Origin: Klebsiella aerogenes KCTC 2190
GTDB taxonomy: Bacteria; Pseudomonadota; Gammaproteobacteria; Enterobacterales; Enterobacteriaceae
Assembly: GCF_000215745.1 (NCBI RefSeq)
Contig: NC_015663.1
Span: 1,178,001-1,242,000 of the forward strand
Length of the DNA: 64,000 nucleotides
Reading direction: 5' to 3'
Both the position numbers and the translations under genes were made by a program. How positions within the stretch are numbered: the stretch's first letter is position 1; every line of letters starts with the position of its first letter. The notes beneath the pieces were generated by a model that was not told the origin of the DNA, searched no databases, and saw nothing but the letters and a program-made list of their open reading frames with translations. Shown piece by piece: positions 28,417 through 36,647 of the stretch.

Positions 28417-28453
28417 CTTTTCCTCTACACTGCCGCCGACAATAGAGGAAAAG
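28417..28453 (+). promoter_or_regulatory. 11-bp hairpin burying the ribosome site of the lysozyme-like gene
   Basis: CTTTTCCTCTA (28417-28427) and TAGAGGAAAAG (28443-28453) are perfect complements with a 15-base loop. The second arm contains the whole Shine-Dalgarno AGAGGAAAAG and ends three bases before the ATG at 28457. If transcribed, this stem should block translation unless opened. It could also act as a terminator for the GNAT gene, but no T-run follows. Confidence 0.65.
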
Positions 28454-28456
28454 ACC

Positions 28457-28879
28457 ATGACTATCACCACGCTAAGCCTGGCGGGACTGCGATTTATTCA
28501 ACAAACACAAGGGCTGGCGCTACTGCCGTATCAGGACCAGTTTGGCCAATGGCGGGTCGGCTATGGCCACGCTATTGATGAATATGAGAAAGTGACGCCC
28601 ATCACCGCTGAACTGGCGATGATGCTATTGACGGTAGACCTGCTGCAGTGCCAACAGATACTACAGCGCAGGTTGGTCGTGGAACTGACTCAGCCGCAGT
28701 GCGATGCCCTGCTGGCGCTGGTATTCAGTTTAGATGGCAGCGCCCAACCGGAGTTGGAGGCTATTTTGCGTTCACTTAACAGCCACAACATAACGCAGGC
28801 GCTGGCGATATGGCGGAAAATTGACCGCGATAACGCCTTCCGCCTGCAGGAGTGCGAGTGGTTTTCTCAGACCAGTTAA
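28457..28879 (+). CDS. Degenerate phage-lysozyme-like (GH24) protein
   Basis: 140-residue protein whose N-terminus reads as a T4-type lysozyme active-site region: QTQGLALLPYQDQFGQWRVG then YGH. In active GH24 enzymes the pattern is Glu-Gly...Tyr-x-Asp-x-x-Gly-x-x-Thr-x-Gly-Tyr-Gly-His. Here the catalytic Glu is Gln18 and the Thr is Arg33, while Asp27 and GYGH (residues 35-38) remain. There is no signal peptide and no holin nearby. It is probably a domesticated phage relic that no longer cuts peptidoglycan, or binds it only. The stop overlaps the stop of the convergent yhjB by four bases. Confidence 0.7.
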   Translation: MTITTLSLAGLRFIQQTQGLALLPYQDQFGQWRVGYGHAIDEYEKVTPITAELAMMLLTVDLLQCQQILQRRLVVELTQPQCDALLALVFSLDGSAQPELEAILRSLNSHNITQALAIWRKIDRDNAFRLQECEWFSQTS

Positions 28880-29484
28880 TTTTCACCGACGCTATTAAAT
28901 GCCATCGCCGCCTGGGTCCGATTTTTCACATCCAGCCGCCGATATAACGACTCAAGATGCGCTTTCACGGTCCCGGCGCTGATATTTAACGTACGGCTAA
29001 TTTCCTTATTAGAGCTGCCTTCCGCCAGCAGTTTTAAAATTTCCTGCTGGCGACGACTTAAATGTACAGCGTGCTTTCCGCGCTCCGCCGAAGTCATTAA
29101 CCAGGTGCCAGGCAGACACATCATGCCCAACATGATGCTATTAATGATCTGGGCAAACATATCGGCGCTATCCTCACGTTGGGCAATGGCGCGCACGTTC
29201 CACGCCAGCGCCCGTTGCAGCCAGCTTTTATTATCATCCGAAACCACTAATAATACTTTGGCATGCGGAAAACGCTGCTGCTTCTCCTGGAGCAACCAGC
29301 AACAAAATTCACTATTCAGGTCGCCATCAAGGATAAGAAGCGCCTGCGGATGAGCCGTGAGCAGTTGCCACAGCTGTTCTGCCTGACAGGTGCTATGAAT
29401 ATTAATTTCAGGAATACGTTGTTGTAAGCCGACCTTCATTCCATGAATAAATATTGACTGCCTGTCAAACATGATTACTTGCAT
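28876..29484 (-). CDS. yhjB: LuxR-family response-regulator-like protein YhjB
   Basis: 202 residues. An N-terminal receiver-like domain (MQVIMFDRQSIFIHGMKVGL...) is followed by a C-terminal LuxR helix-turn-helix: LSRRQQEILKLLAEGSSNKE, RTLNISAGTVKAHLESLYRR. The sequence and position next to treF match E. coli YhjB, an uncharacterised regulator. No cognate sensor kinase gene is nearby. The upstream region is long and AT-rich. Confidence 0.88.
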   Translation of the reverse strand: MQVIMFDRQSIFIHGMKVGLQQRIPEINIHSTCQAEQLWQLLTAHPQALLILDGDLNSEFCCWLLQEKQQRFPHAKVLLVVSDDNKSWLQRALAWNVRAIAQREDSADMFAQIINSIMLGMMCLPGTWLMTSAERGKHAVHLSRRQQEILKLLAEGSSNKEISRTLNISAGTVKAHLESLYRRLDVKNRTQAAMAFNSVGEN

Positions 29485-29842
29485 GGACTGCTCTCCATCG
29501 AAAATACCCCTTTTAAAAGTGGGTGAAGGGTAATATCAGCCGACAAAAATAAGAACTCGCCGTATGACCTAAGCCATTTTACCGATGGAGGAGATGATAT
29601 AAACATCATGATGATGAATAGTTACACGCCAGCGCGGAACGATTACTCATTCATAATATTTATTACATTTAATGTGAGGAATTCCTTAATTAAGCGGATA
29701 GATAACAGGATAATAATATTATTTCTGCCAGTGTAATCGAGTCGCTGAAAATCAGCGATACGCATGATGCAAAAGAGTGTTACGGAATAATAAAAAGCAC
29801 AATATGAAGGCGCCCTACGCTATTATGCGCAGGGCGTGATCA
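29485..29842. other. AT-rich intergenic region upstream of yhjB
   Basis: 358 bases without a supportable gene. Base composition is clearly more AT-rich than the surrounding coding DNA, with runs such as AATATTTATTACATTTAATG. That would suit H-NS binding and a stress-controlled yhjB promoter, but this is inference. A hairpin with CGCCCTACGC (29811-29820) and GCGCAGGGCG (29827-29836) near the right end probably terminates the SDR gene. Confidence 0.6.
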
Positions 29843-30601
29843 TTATAAAAACATGCCGCCGGAAACCTCAACGCGCTGGGCGTTCATCCAGCCAAGCTCG
29901 TCACTCAGCAACGCGGCGATAGCATCGCCGATATCATCCGGCAGGCCGACGCGGCCTAGCGCCGTCTGGGCGGCAATATGCTGGTTAAGCGGGGCATTAT
30001 CGCGCACCGCGCCGCCGCCAAAGTCGGTTTCAATTGCGCCGGGGGCAATGATATTAACCGATATTCCGCGAGCGCCGAGCTCCTTCGCCTGATAACGGGT
30101 TAACACCTCCATGGCACCTTTCATCGCCGCATAAGCGGAATAGCCCGGTAGTGCAAAGCGTGCCAGCCCGCTGGAGACGTTCAGAATGCGCCCACCGTCT
30201 TTAAGCAAAGGCAGCAGCTGCTGGGTAAGGAAGAACGGTCCCTTAAAGTGGATGTTCATCAACTCGTCAAACTGCCCTTCGCTGGTCTCGCTAAACGGCG
30301 CGGTCAACCCGATGCCGGCATTGTTCAATAAATAATCGAAGCTGTCGCGCTGCCACTTCTCCTTCAGACATTGCGTCAGCTGTTGTACAAAGCCTGCAAA
30401 ACTGGCGGTATCGCCGACGTTCAGCGGCAATGCTGCCGCTTTCGCTCCTGTTTGCTCAATTTCGCGCACCACTTCCCGCGCCGCCTGCTGGTTGCTGTGG
30501 TAAGTAAGAATAATATCGGTTCCCTTCGCCGCCAGCTTCAGCGCCGCGTTTTTTCCCAGACCGCGGCTGCCGCCGGTTACTAAAGCGATACGTTGTGTCA
30601 T
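29843..30601 (-). CDS. Short-chain dehydrogenase/reductase
   Basis: 252 residues from ATG 30601 (MTQRIALVTGGSRGLGKNAA), with AAGGGG seven bases upstream; a start at 30619 adds six residues. The NAD(P)-binding TGGSRGLG is at residues 9-16, NNAG appears in LLNNAGIGL, and the active-site pattern is Ser-...-YSAYAAMKG near residue 155. It is a classical SDR of unknown substrate. It is divergent from a YhjC-like LysR gene, the usual layout of a regulator and its target. Confidence 0.9.
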   Translation of the reverse strand: MTQRIALVTGGSRGLGKNAALKLAAKGTDIILTYHSNQQAAREVVREIEQTGAKAAALPLNVGDTASFAGFVQQLTQCLKEKWQRDSFDYLLNNAGIGLTAPFSETSEGQFDELMNIHFKGPFFLTQQLLPLLKDGGRILNVSSGLARFALPGYSAYAAMKGAMEVLTRYQAKELGARGISVNIIAPGAIETDFGGGAVRDNAPLNQHIAAQTALGRVGLPDDIGDAIAALLSDELGWMNAQRVEVSGGMFL

Positions 30602-30719
30602 CAGAAACCCCTTCGTCATTACGTGTGTGTGAATAAAGAGCTTATTAGCAGACGTATTAACAATAAATGGGCTAAATTACGTTTTACTGTTTCAGTATCA
30701 ACAACAATAGGCAGTAAGC

Positions 30720-31619
30720 ATGGATAAAATTCACGCAATGCAACTCTTTATTCGTGTCGCGGAACTGGAGAGTTTCTCTCGCGCCGCCGATACCCTTGGG
30801 TTGCCCAAAGGTAGCGTATCGCGACAGATCCAGGCGCTGGAGAGCCATCTCGGCGCTCGCCTGCTGCACCGCACCACCCGCCGGGTGCAGTTGACGCAGG
30901 ACGGCATGGTCTATTACGAACGCGCCAAAGACCTGTTAAGTAATCTCGAAGAACTGGATGGTATGTTTCAGGGCGATCCGTCAAGCATTAGCGGCCGCCT
31001 GCGTGTCGATATGCCGATCAGCGTCGCCAAAAAACTGGTCATCCCGAAACTTCCCGCGTTTTTACAACAGTATCCCGGCATTGAAATCGAACTGAGCAGT
31101 AGCGACCGGCTGGTCGATGTGGTGCGCGAAGGCTTCGACTGCGTGATCCGGGTGGGTACGCTTAAAGACTCGGGACTCATCGCCCGCCCGCTCGGCAAAC
31201 TCACGCAAATTAACTGCGCCAGTCCGCATTATCTGGCGCGCTTCGGCTACCCGGAAAGCCTCGACGATCTGGCGGATCATGCCTTGATCCACTACGCCAG
31301 CAACTTCGGCGCGCGGCAGTCAGGCTTTGAAGTCGTCAGCGACGGCGCCGTGCGCTGGGTGAAAACCGGCGGCGTGTTGACCGTCAATAGCACCGAAACC
31401 TACCAGGCCGCCTGCCAGGCCGGGCTCGGCATTATTCAGGTCCCGCGCATTGCCGTACGTGAACCGCTGCGTACCGGCGAGCTGGTTGAGATCCTGCCGC
31501 AGTACCGCGCCGAACCGATGCCGGTGTCGATTATCTATCCACATCGGCGCAATCTCTCCCGCCGCGTGCATCTCTTTATGGAGTGGCTGGGCGGATTGAT
31601 GAAAGGTTATGTCGATTAA
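30720..31619 (+). CDS. yhjC: LysR-family regulator, YhjC (RcdB)-like
   Basis: 299 residues. The N-terminal winged helix-turn-helix MDKIHAMQLFIRVAELESFSR...LPKGSVSRQIQALESHLG is typical of LysR proteins, followed by a two-lobe effector domain. It resembles E. coli YhjC over its full length, including the C-terminal RRVHLFMEWLGGLMKGYVD, and sits between yhjB and yhjD as in E. coli. An SDR gene absent from the E. coli order I recall has been placed divergently. The orthology call is good but not certain, since LysR paralogues are common. Confidence 0.8.
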   Translation: MDKIHAMQLFIRVAELESFSRAADTLGLPKGSVSRQIQALESHLGARLLHRTTRRVQLTQDGMVYYERAKDLLSNLEELDGMFQGDPSSISGRLRVDMPISVAKKLVIPKLPAFLQQYPGIEIELSSSDRLVDVVREGFDCVIRVGTLKDSGLIARPLGKLTQINCASPHYLARFGYPESLDDLADHALIHYASNFGARQSGFEVVSDGAVRWVKTGGVLTVNSTETYQAACQAGLGIIQVPRIAVREPLRTGELVEILPQYRAEPMPVSIIYPHRRNLSRRVHLFMEWLGGLMKGYVD

Positions 31620-31726
31620 TCGGCGCGGGTCGTCAACGCCCGTCGGGCCGATGGACGCCTGCAAGATGCGTCGTTTAAGGTATACTTTTGGCTGAATATC
31701 GCTGTAAAGAAAGGAAGAAATCACTT

Positions 31727-32758
31727 ATGACGCCGGAAAACGACGATCGCCAACCGCCACAGGAAACGGGCCAGCAGCCGGAGAAAAACAAAAGTACGCT
31801 CGCCGCCATCAACGATTCCGCCGTTGGGCAGAAAGCTAACCAGGCGCTGAAAACGGTCACCGGAACGGCGGCCAAAGTTCAGCGCAATCCGGTAATAGCC
31901 CACCTGCTGCGCGCCGCCGAGCGGTTCAATGACAGGCTTGGCAATCAGTTTGGCGCAGCCATCACCTACTTCTCATTTTTGTCGATGATCCCCATTCTGA
32001 TGGTTTCATTCGCCGCCGCTGGTTTCGTGCTGGCCTGGCATCCGACCCTGCTGCAGGACATCTTCGATAAAATCCTGCAAAACGTCAGCGACCCGACGCT
32101 GGCGGCAACGCTTAAAAACACCATCAACACCGCCGTACAGCAGCGTACCGCCGTCGGGCTGGTCGGCCTGTTGGTCGCGCTCTACTCCGGTATTAACTGG
32201 ATGGGCAACCTGCGTGAAGCGATTCGCGCCCAGTCGCGCGACGTGTGGGAACGTACGCCGCAGGATCAGGAAAAAATCTGGGTAAAATACTTCCGCGATC
32301 TGATCTCGCTGATTGGCCTGCTGGTCGCGCTGGTTATCACGCTGTCGATTACCTCCGTCGCCGGATCTGCACAGCAGATGATTATCTCCGCGCTGTATCT
32401 CGATTATATAGAATGGCTGAAACCCGCATGGCGCCTGATTGGCCTGGCGATTTCCATCTTTGCGAACTATCTGCTGTTTTTCTGGATCTTCTGGCGACTG
32501 CCGCGCCACCGTCCACGCCGCAAAGCGCTGTTCCGCGGTACGCTAATTGCGGCGATTGGCTTCGAGATTATTAAAATCGTGATGACCTGGACGCTGCCGG
32601 CGCTGGTGAAATCCCCATCCGGCGCCGCCTTTGGTTCCGTACTGGGGCTGATGGCCTTCTTCTACTTCTTCGCCCGTCTGACCCTCTTCTGCGCCGCGTG
32701 GATTGCGACCGCAGAGTATAAAGACGATAAGCGGATGCCGGGCAAAACCCACGATTAA
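31727..32758 (+). CDS. yhjD: YhjD, YihY/ribonuclease BN-like inner-membrane protein
   Basis: 343 residues from ATG 31727 (MTPENDDRQPPQETG), preceded by AAGGAAG. A hydrophilic N-terminus of about 65 residues is followed by roughly six membrane segments of the YihY/virulence factor BrkB family. Near-identity to E. coli YhjD begins at QRNPVIAHLLRAAERFNDRL. In E. coli, yhjD mutations can bypass essential late lipopolysaccharide steps, which suggests an envelope lipid role. Despite its family name it is not a ribonuclease. Confidence 0.92.
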   Translation: MTPENDDRQPPQETGQQPEKNKSTLAAINDSAVGQKANQALKTVTGTAAKVQRNPVIAHLLRAAERFNDRLGNQFGAAITYFSFLSMIPILMVSFAAAGFVLAWHPTLLQDIFDKILQNVSDPTLAATLKNTINTAVQQRTAVGLVGLLVALYSGINWMGNLREAIRAQSRDVWERTPQDQEKIWVKYFRDLISLIGLLVALVITLSITSVAGSAQQMIISALYLDYIEWLKPAWRLIGLAISIFANYLLFFWIFWRLPRHRPRRKALFRGTLIAAIGFEIIKIVMTWTLPALVKSPSGAAFGSVLGLMAFFYFFARLTLFCAAWIATAEYKDDKRMPGKTHD

Positions 32759-32766
32759 AGTCATTA

Positions 32767-32799
32767 TCGGGCTGAATAAAGACGCAAAATTCAGCCCGA
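32767..32799 (+). terminator. Hairpin after yhjD
   Basis: TCGGGCTGAAT and ATTCAGCCCGA form a perfect 11-bp stem with an 11-base loop directly after the stop. The downstream T-content is modest. Confidence 0.65.
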
Positions 32800-33029
32800 C
32801 CTATCATTTCAGCAGATAAATCCAGTGCGTAACTTTTATTTAACCTAAAACTGGTTTTATTCTCTAATATTTTAATTATGTGAAGCATTTCATAGAAGAT
32901 ATTTTCTCAGGGCGAAAATTATCCGCTTTTTGCCTGTTTTTTGCGCGATGGCGAGTTTTGTTACAGATTGAAATGTCTCTTTTGCTGTGGCTATATGGAT
33001 TTTCGTTCGCTCAAAAATAAGAAAGATCT

Positions 33030-34352
33030 ATGCAAGCCACAGCCACTACTATCGACAACGCGCAAGACGCCACGCCGGTTAACTCGCGTAATAAAGTCGT
33101 CGTCGCCTCACTCATCGGCACCGCCATTGAGTTCTTCGACTTCTATATTTACGCCACCGCCGCGGTTATCGTCTTCCCCCATATCTTTTTCCCACAGGGT
33201 GATGCCGCCGCCGCGACGCTCCAGTCGCTGGCGACGTTCGCCATCGCCTTTGTCGCGCGCCCGATTGGCTCAGCGCTATTCGGCCACTTTGGCGACCGCG
33301 TAGGCCGTAAAGTCACACTCGTCGCCTCGCTGCTGACTATGGGCATCTCCACCGTGGTCATCGGCCTGCTGCCGGGCTATGAAAGCATTGGCATCCTGGC
33401 GCCGATGCTGCTGGCGCTGGCGCGCTTTGGTCAGGGTCTCGGCCTTGGTGGCGAATGGGGCGGGGCGGCCCTGCTGGCGACGGAAAACGCTCCGCCGCGC
33501 AAACGCGCGCTATATGGCTCCTTCCCGCAGCTGGGGGCGCCAATCGGCTTCTTCTTCGCCAACGGCACCTTCCTGTTGCTGTCGTGGCTGTTGAGCGACC
33601 AGCAGTTTATGGAATGGGGCTGGCGCGTGCCGTTCATCTTCTCCGCGGTACTGGTCATTATCGGTCTGTATGTTCGCGTGTCGCTGCATGAAACCCCGGT
33701 GTTCGCTAAGGTGGCGGCGGCGAAAAAACAGGTCAAAATCCCGCTTGGCACGCTGCTGACTAAGCACGTGCGCGTGACCGTGCTCGGCACCTTCATCATG
33801 CTGGCGACCTATACCCTGTTCTATATCATGACCGTTTACTCCATGACCTTCAGTACCGCTGCCGCGCCGATTGGCTTAGGTTTGCCGCGTAACGAAGTGC
33901 TGTGGATGCTGATGATGGCGGTCATTGGTTTTGGTGTGATGGTGCCGGTGGCGGGCCTGCTGGCGGATGCCTTTGGCCGTCGTAAAAGCATGATTATCAT
34001 CACCACGATGATTATTCTGTTCGCGCTGTTCGCCTTTAAACCGCTGCTCGGTTCCGGCAACCCGATTCTGGTCTTCGCCTTCCTGCTGCTGGGCCTCAGC
34101 CTGATGGGGCTGACATTCGGCCCGATGGGCGCGCTGCTGCCGGAGCTGTTCCCGACGGAAGTACGTTATACCGGCGCCTCTTTCTCCTATAACGTGTCGT
34201 CGATCCTCGGCGCGTCGGTCGCACCATATATTGCCGCCTGGCTGCAGGGCAATTACGGCCTGCCGGCTGTCGGTATCTACCTGGCGGCGATGGCGGCGCT
34301 GACGCTGATCGCCCTGCTGTTGACCCACGAAACCCGCCATCAATCGCTGTAA
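33030..34352 (+). CDS. yhjE: MFS transporter YhjE
   Basis: 440-residue, twelve-helix member of the major facilitator superfamily, metabolite:H+ symporter branch (ShiA/ProP-like). The loop 2-3 motif is FGHFGDRVGRK and its second-half counterpart LADAFGRRKSMI. LGLGGEWGGAALLATENAP is typical of this branch. The start at ATG 33030 gives MQATATTIDNAQDATPVNSR. The position between yhjD and yhjG matches E. coli; the substrate is unknown. Confidence 0.92.
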   Translation: MQATATTIDNAQDATPVNSRNKVVVASLIGTAIEFFDFYIYATAAVIVFPHIFFPQGDAAAATLQSLATFAIAFVARPIGSALFGHFGDRVGRKVTLVASLLTMGISTVVIGLLPGYESIGILAPMLLALARFGQGLGLGGEWGGAALLATENAPPRKRALYGSFPQLGAPIGFFFANGTFLLLSWLLSDQQFMEWGWRVPFIFSAVLVIIGLYVRVSLHETPVFAKVAAAKKQVKIPLGTLLTKHVRVTVLGTFIMLATYTLFYIMTVYSMTFSTAAAPIGLGLPRNEVLWMLMMAVIGFGVMVPVAGLLADAFGRRKSMIIITTMIILFALFAFKPLLGSGNPILVFAFLLLGLSLMGLTFGPMGALLPELFPTEVRYTGASFSYNVSSILGASVAPYIAAWLQGNYGLPAVGIYLAAMAALTLIALLLTHETRHQSL

Positions 34353-34358
34353 GTTGCA

Positions 34359-34385
34359 GGCCCTGACGCTGTTGCCGTCAGGGCC
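34359..34385. terminator. Bidirectional hairpin between yhjE and yhjG
   Basis: GGCCCTGACG and CGTCAGGGCC form a 10-bp stem with a seven-base loop between the convergent genes. Confidence 0.7.
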
Positions 34386-34401
34386 ATCGCTCATCTCATC
34401 C

Positions 34402-36453
34402 TTACTTTTTCATCTGCGACAAAATCGTCCGGCACTGATTCGCCTCGCCTTCCGCCGGCGAGATCAGCGCCAGTAAAGCGGCCGCCGGCGTGACCAGCGT
34501 CGCTAACGCTGCCGCCACCGCGCCGCGGGCAATCAACGGCCCGGCTTTCACCCCGGCATCCGGCGATTTAAAGGTACCGCGCACGTACAGCGGAGAACGC
34601 AGAGTAATCACCCGCAGGCCCTTACTTTCCGGGTCAACGGTCAGATCCAGCTGTTCAGAGGCAAAGCTGGCGGTGCCGGTAATGTTAATCAGCGCGTTCT
34701 CGGTATCGAAGGCGAAAATTTGCGGTCGCGCCACGCCGTTGACCACATCAATATTGGCCGCCGCGCAGTTCACCCGAACCTCCTCATCGCCAAAAATCTG
34801 CCCGATGATAAAGTTACCGACGTTTAAGCCGAGGATTTCCATCAGGTTGCGGCTAATCAGACCATCATTCATCAGCAGCTTAAGGTTGCCGTTGCTGTTG
34901 CCGAGCAGCGCCGCCACCGAATTACCGCTGCCGCGCAGTTGTACGTCGCCGCTCATCTCACCGAGCGTTTTCTGCATCATTTCAACGTTCGGCATCAGCG
35001 CCTTAAGCTTGAGCCGCCGCGCCTGCAAATTGGCTTCGCCCTGTAGCGGTTTTTTATCGCCCTGCAGATGCACGCTGCCGGCAATCGAACCGTTGGCCAG
35101 GCCAAAGCGCACCGGTTGCAGACGCAGGTCGCCGCGTTCAAGAATAATGTGGGTCGCCAGGTCGCTGATGGGCAGAGTACCGCCGTGTTCGATTCGCCGC
35201 CCCTTGAAGCGCACATCGGCGTCCATCACCTGCCATTTATCCGTCTCAAAGCGATCGGCCGGCAGGACTTTTCCCGCTGGCTGTACGGCATCTCCCGCTT
35301 TACGTGATGAGGATTTCTTCGCCCCGCCACCGGAATCAACGCCAATCAGCGGGCCGAGGTCCGCCAGCCGCAGCTGTTTAGACTCCAGATCGCCGGTAAG
35401 CTTCGGTCGCGGTTTGCCGGTGGTATAGGTCAACGAACCGTGGATATCGCTGTCGCCAATCCGGCCGTTAAAATCGCGATAGTCAAAACGCATGCCGTTT
35501 TTATGTTTAAAGTCGGCGCGCAGGCGGCCATCGGTGGAAAAGGACGGCGTTTCCGGCAGCAGAACGCCGGTCAGGTCGTAGAGGTCGCGCAACGAGTCGC
35601 CGGCGAATTTCAGCCGCAGATCGAGCCCGCCGACATTAAGCGGATCGCTGACCGTGCCGCTAAACGCTATCCGGGTATTACCAGAGTGAAAATCGCCTTG
35701 TAGCGGGAACGGGGTACTATCGCTACGCAGCGCCAGCATGCCGCCAATTTTGCCGCTGCCGCTCAGCGGCTGGCCTTTGTAGCTCCCCTTCACCGACAGG
35801 CCAAAGATATAATCGCCGGCTTTTGTCGCCTGCGCTTTGTTGCCCGCACCGGTGACTTCGCTAAACGGCAGCGCTTTGCCAAGCGGATCGACCACGATCG
35901 CGATATCGCTGCGGGTTACCTTATCGTCAATGGCAATGTTGCCGCGATCGAAGAGAATATTATCAAGGCGGAAAGACCAGGCCGATGGCGGGTTGGCTTT
36001 TTCGGATGCCGGGTCTGAAGCTAATTTAAAGGTCCAGTTATTGCTGTTTTCCGTCAGCCTTATCAGCCGGACGTCGGGCTGTTCGAGCTTAATCCACGGC
36101 AAGTAGACCGTTTTGCTCAGCAGCGCCAGCGGAGCCAGCGTCGCTTCCACGCGCGGCAGATGTACCATCGTCACTTGCGGAATGTCGGGCGGGTTGCCCA
36201 ACACGATATCTTCGGCATGCACATGCGGCCACGGGATCCAGCTACGCCAGCCGCGCTCCTCAGGCTGTCGCTCCCACACTACGCCCAGGTCGCCGCGAAT
36301 GGCGAATGGCCGATTGAGCTCGGCGGAAACTTTCTGATTGATCGTCGGCTTGAGCCGGTTCCAGTCAAAGGTCGCCAACACGATGAAAAAAAGAACGATT
36401 AACAGCACAATCGTTCCCGAGATAATAGCAATCGTTTTACGGGTTCTGGTCAT
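34402..36453 (-). CDS. yhjG: AsmA-family protein YhjG
   Basis: 683 residues from ATG 36453 (MTRTRKTIAIISGTIVLLIV), which has GGAG eight bases upstream; a GTG at 36483 would add ten residues. One N-terminal membrane anchor (about residues 7-30) is followed by a large periplasmic beta-rich AsmA-type domain, including PFAIRGDLGVVWER and the C-terminal region around MNDGLISRNLMEILGLNVG. AsmA proteins are thought to form bridges that move phospholipid to the outer membrane; YhjG is one of the less studied members. It matches E. coli YhjG in place and length. Confidence 0.92.
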   Translation of the reverse strand: MTRTRKTIAIISGTIVLLIVLFFIVLATFDWNRLKPTINQKVSAELNRPFAIRGDLGVVWERQPEERGWRSWIPWPHVHAEDIVLGNPPDIPQVTMVHLPRVEATLAPLALLSKTVYLPWIKLEQPDVRLIRLTENSNNWTFKLASDPASEKANPPSAWSFRLDNILFDRGNIAIDDKVTRSDIAIVVDPLGKALPFSEVTGAGNKAQATKAGDYIFGLSVKGSYKGQPLSGSGKIGGMLALRSDSTPFPLQGDFHSGNTRIAFSGTVSDPLNVGGLDLRLKFAGDSLRDLYDLTGVLLPETPSFSTDGRLRADFKHKNGMRFDYRDFNGRIGDSDIHGSLTYTTGKPRPKLTGDLESKQLRLADLGPLIGVDSGGGAKKSSSRKAGDAVQPAGKVLPADRFETDKWQVMDADVRFKGRRIEHGGTLPISDLATHIILERGDLRLQPVRFGLANGSIAGSVHLQGDKKPLQGEANLQARRLKLKALMPNVEMMQKTLGEMSGDVQLRGSGNSVAALLGNSNGNLKLLMNDGLISRNLMEILGLNVGNFIIGQIFGDEEVRVNCAAANIDVVNGVARPQIFAFDTENALINITGTASFASEQLDLTVDPESKGLRVITLRSPLYVRGTFKSPDAGVKAGPLIARGAVAAALATLVTPAAALLALISPAEGEANQCRTILSQMKK

Positions 36454-36561
36454 CCCCTCTCCGCTCCTTTTGCGTCTCGTCACTCCTCACTATAGTTGAA
36501 GAGCGCGGATTCATCCGCCAAATGCGCTTTTCGTCACATTTTGCGCGTCAGGTCAAAAAAT

Positions 36562-36580
36562 AATGGAACGATGTTTTAAT
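36562..36580. promoter_or_regulatory. Probable KdgR operator upstream of kdgK
   Basis: AATGGAACGATGTTTTAAT resembles the KdgR box AATGAAACATTGTTTCATT, differing at only a few positions. It lies about 70 bases before the kdgK start, and KdgR is known to repress kdgK in E. coli. Confidence 0.6.
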
Positions 36581-36647
36581 ATGGTTGACCCTGCCGGGTG
36601 CCCAGCGCAAACTACCGTTAATTTCGATTCAATTTCAGGTCAGCACT

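Noticed and set aside
28457..28879. Prophage lysis gene
   Set aside because: No holin, spanin, integrase or other phage genes are near, the active-site residues are changed, and flanking genes are chromosomal.
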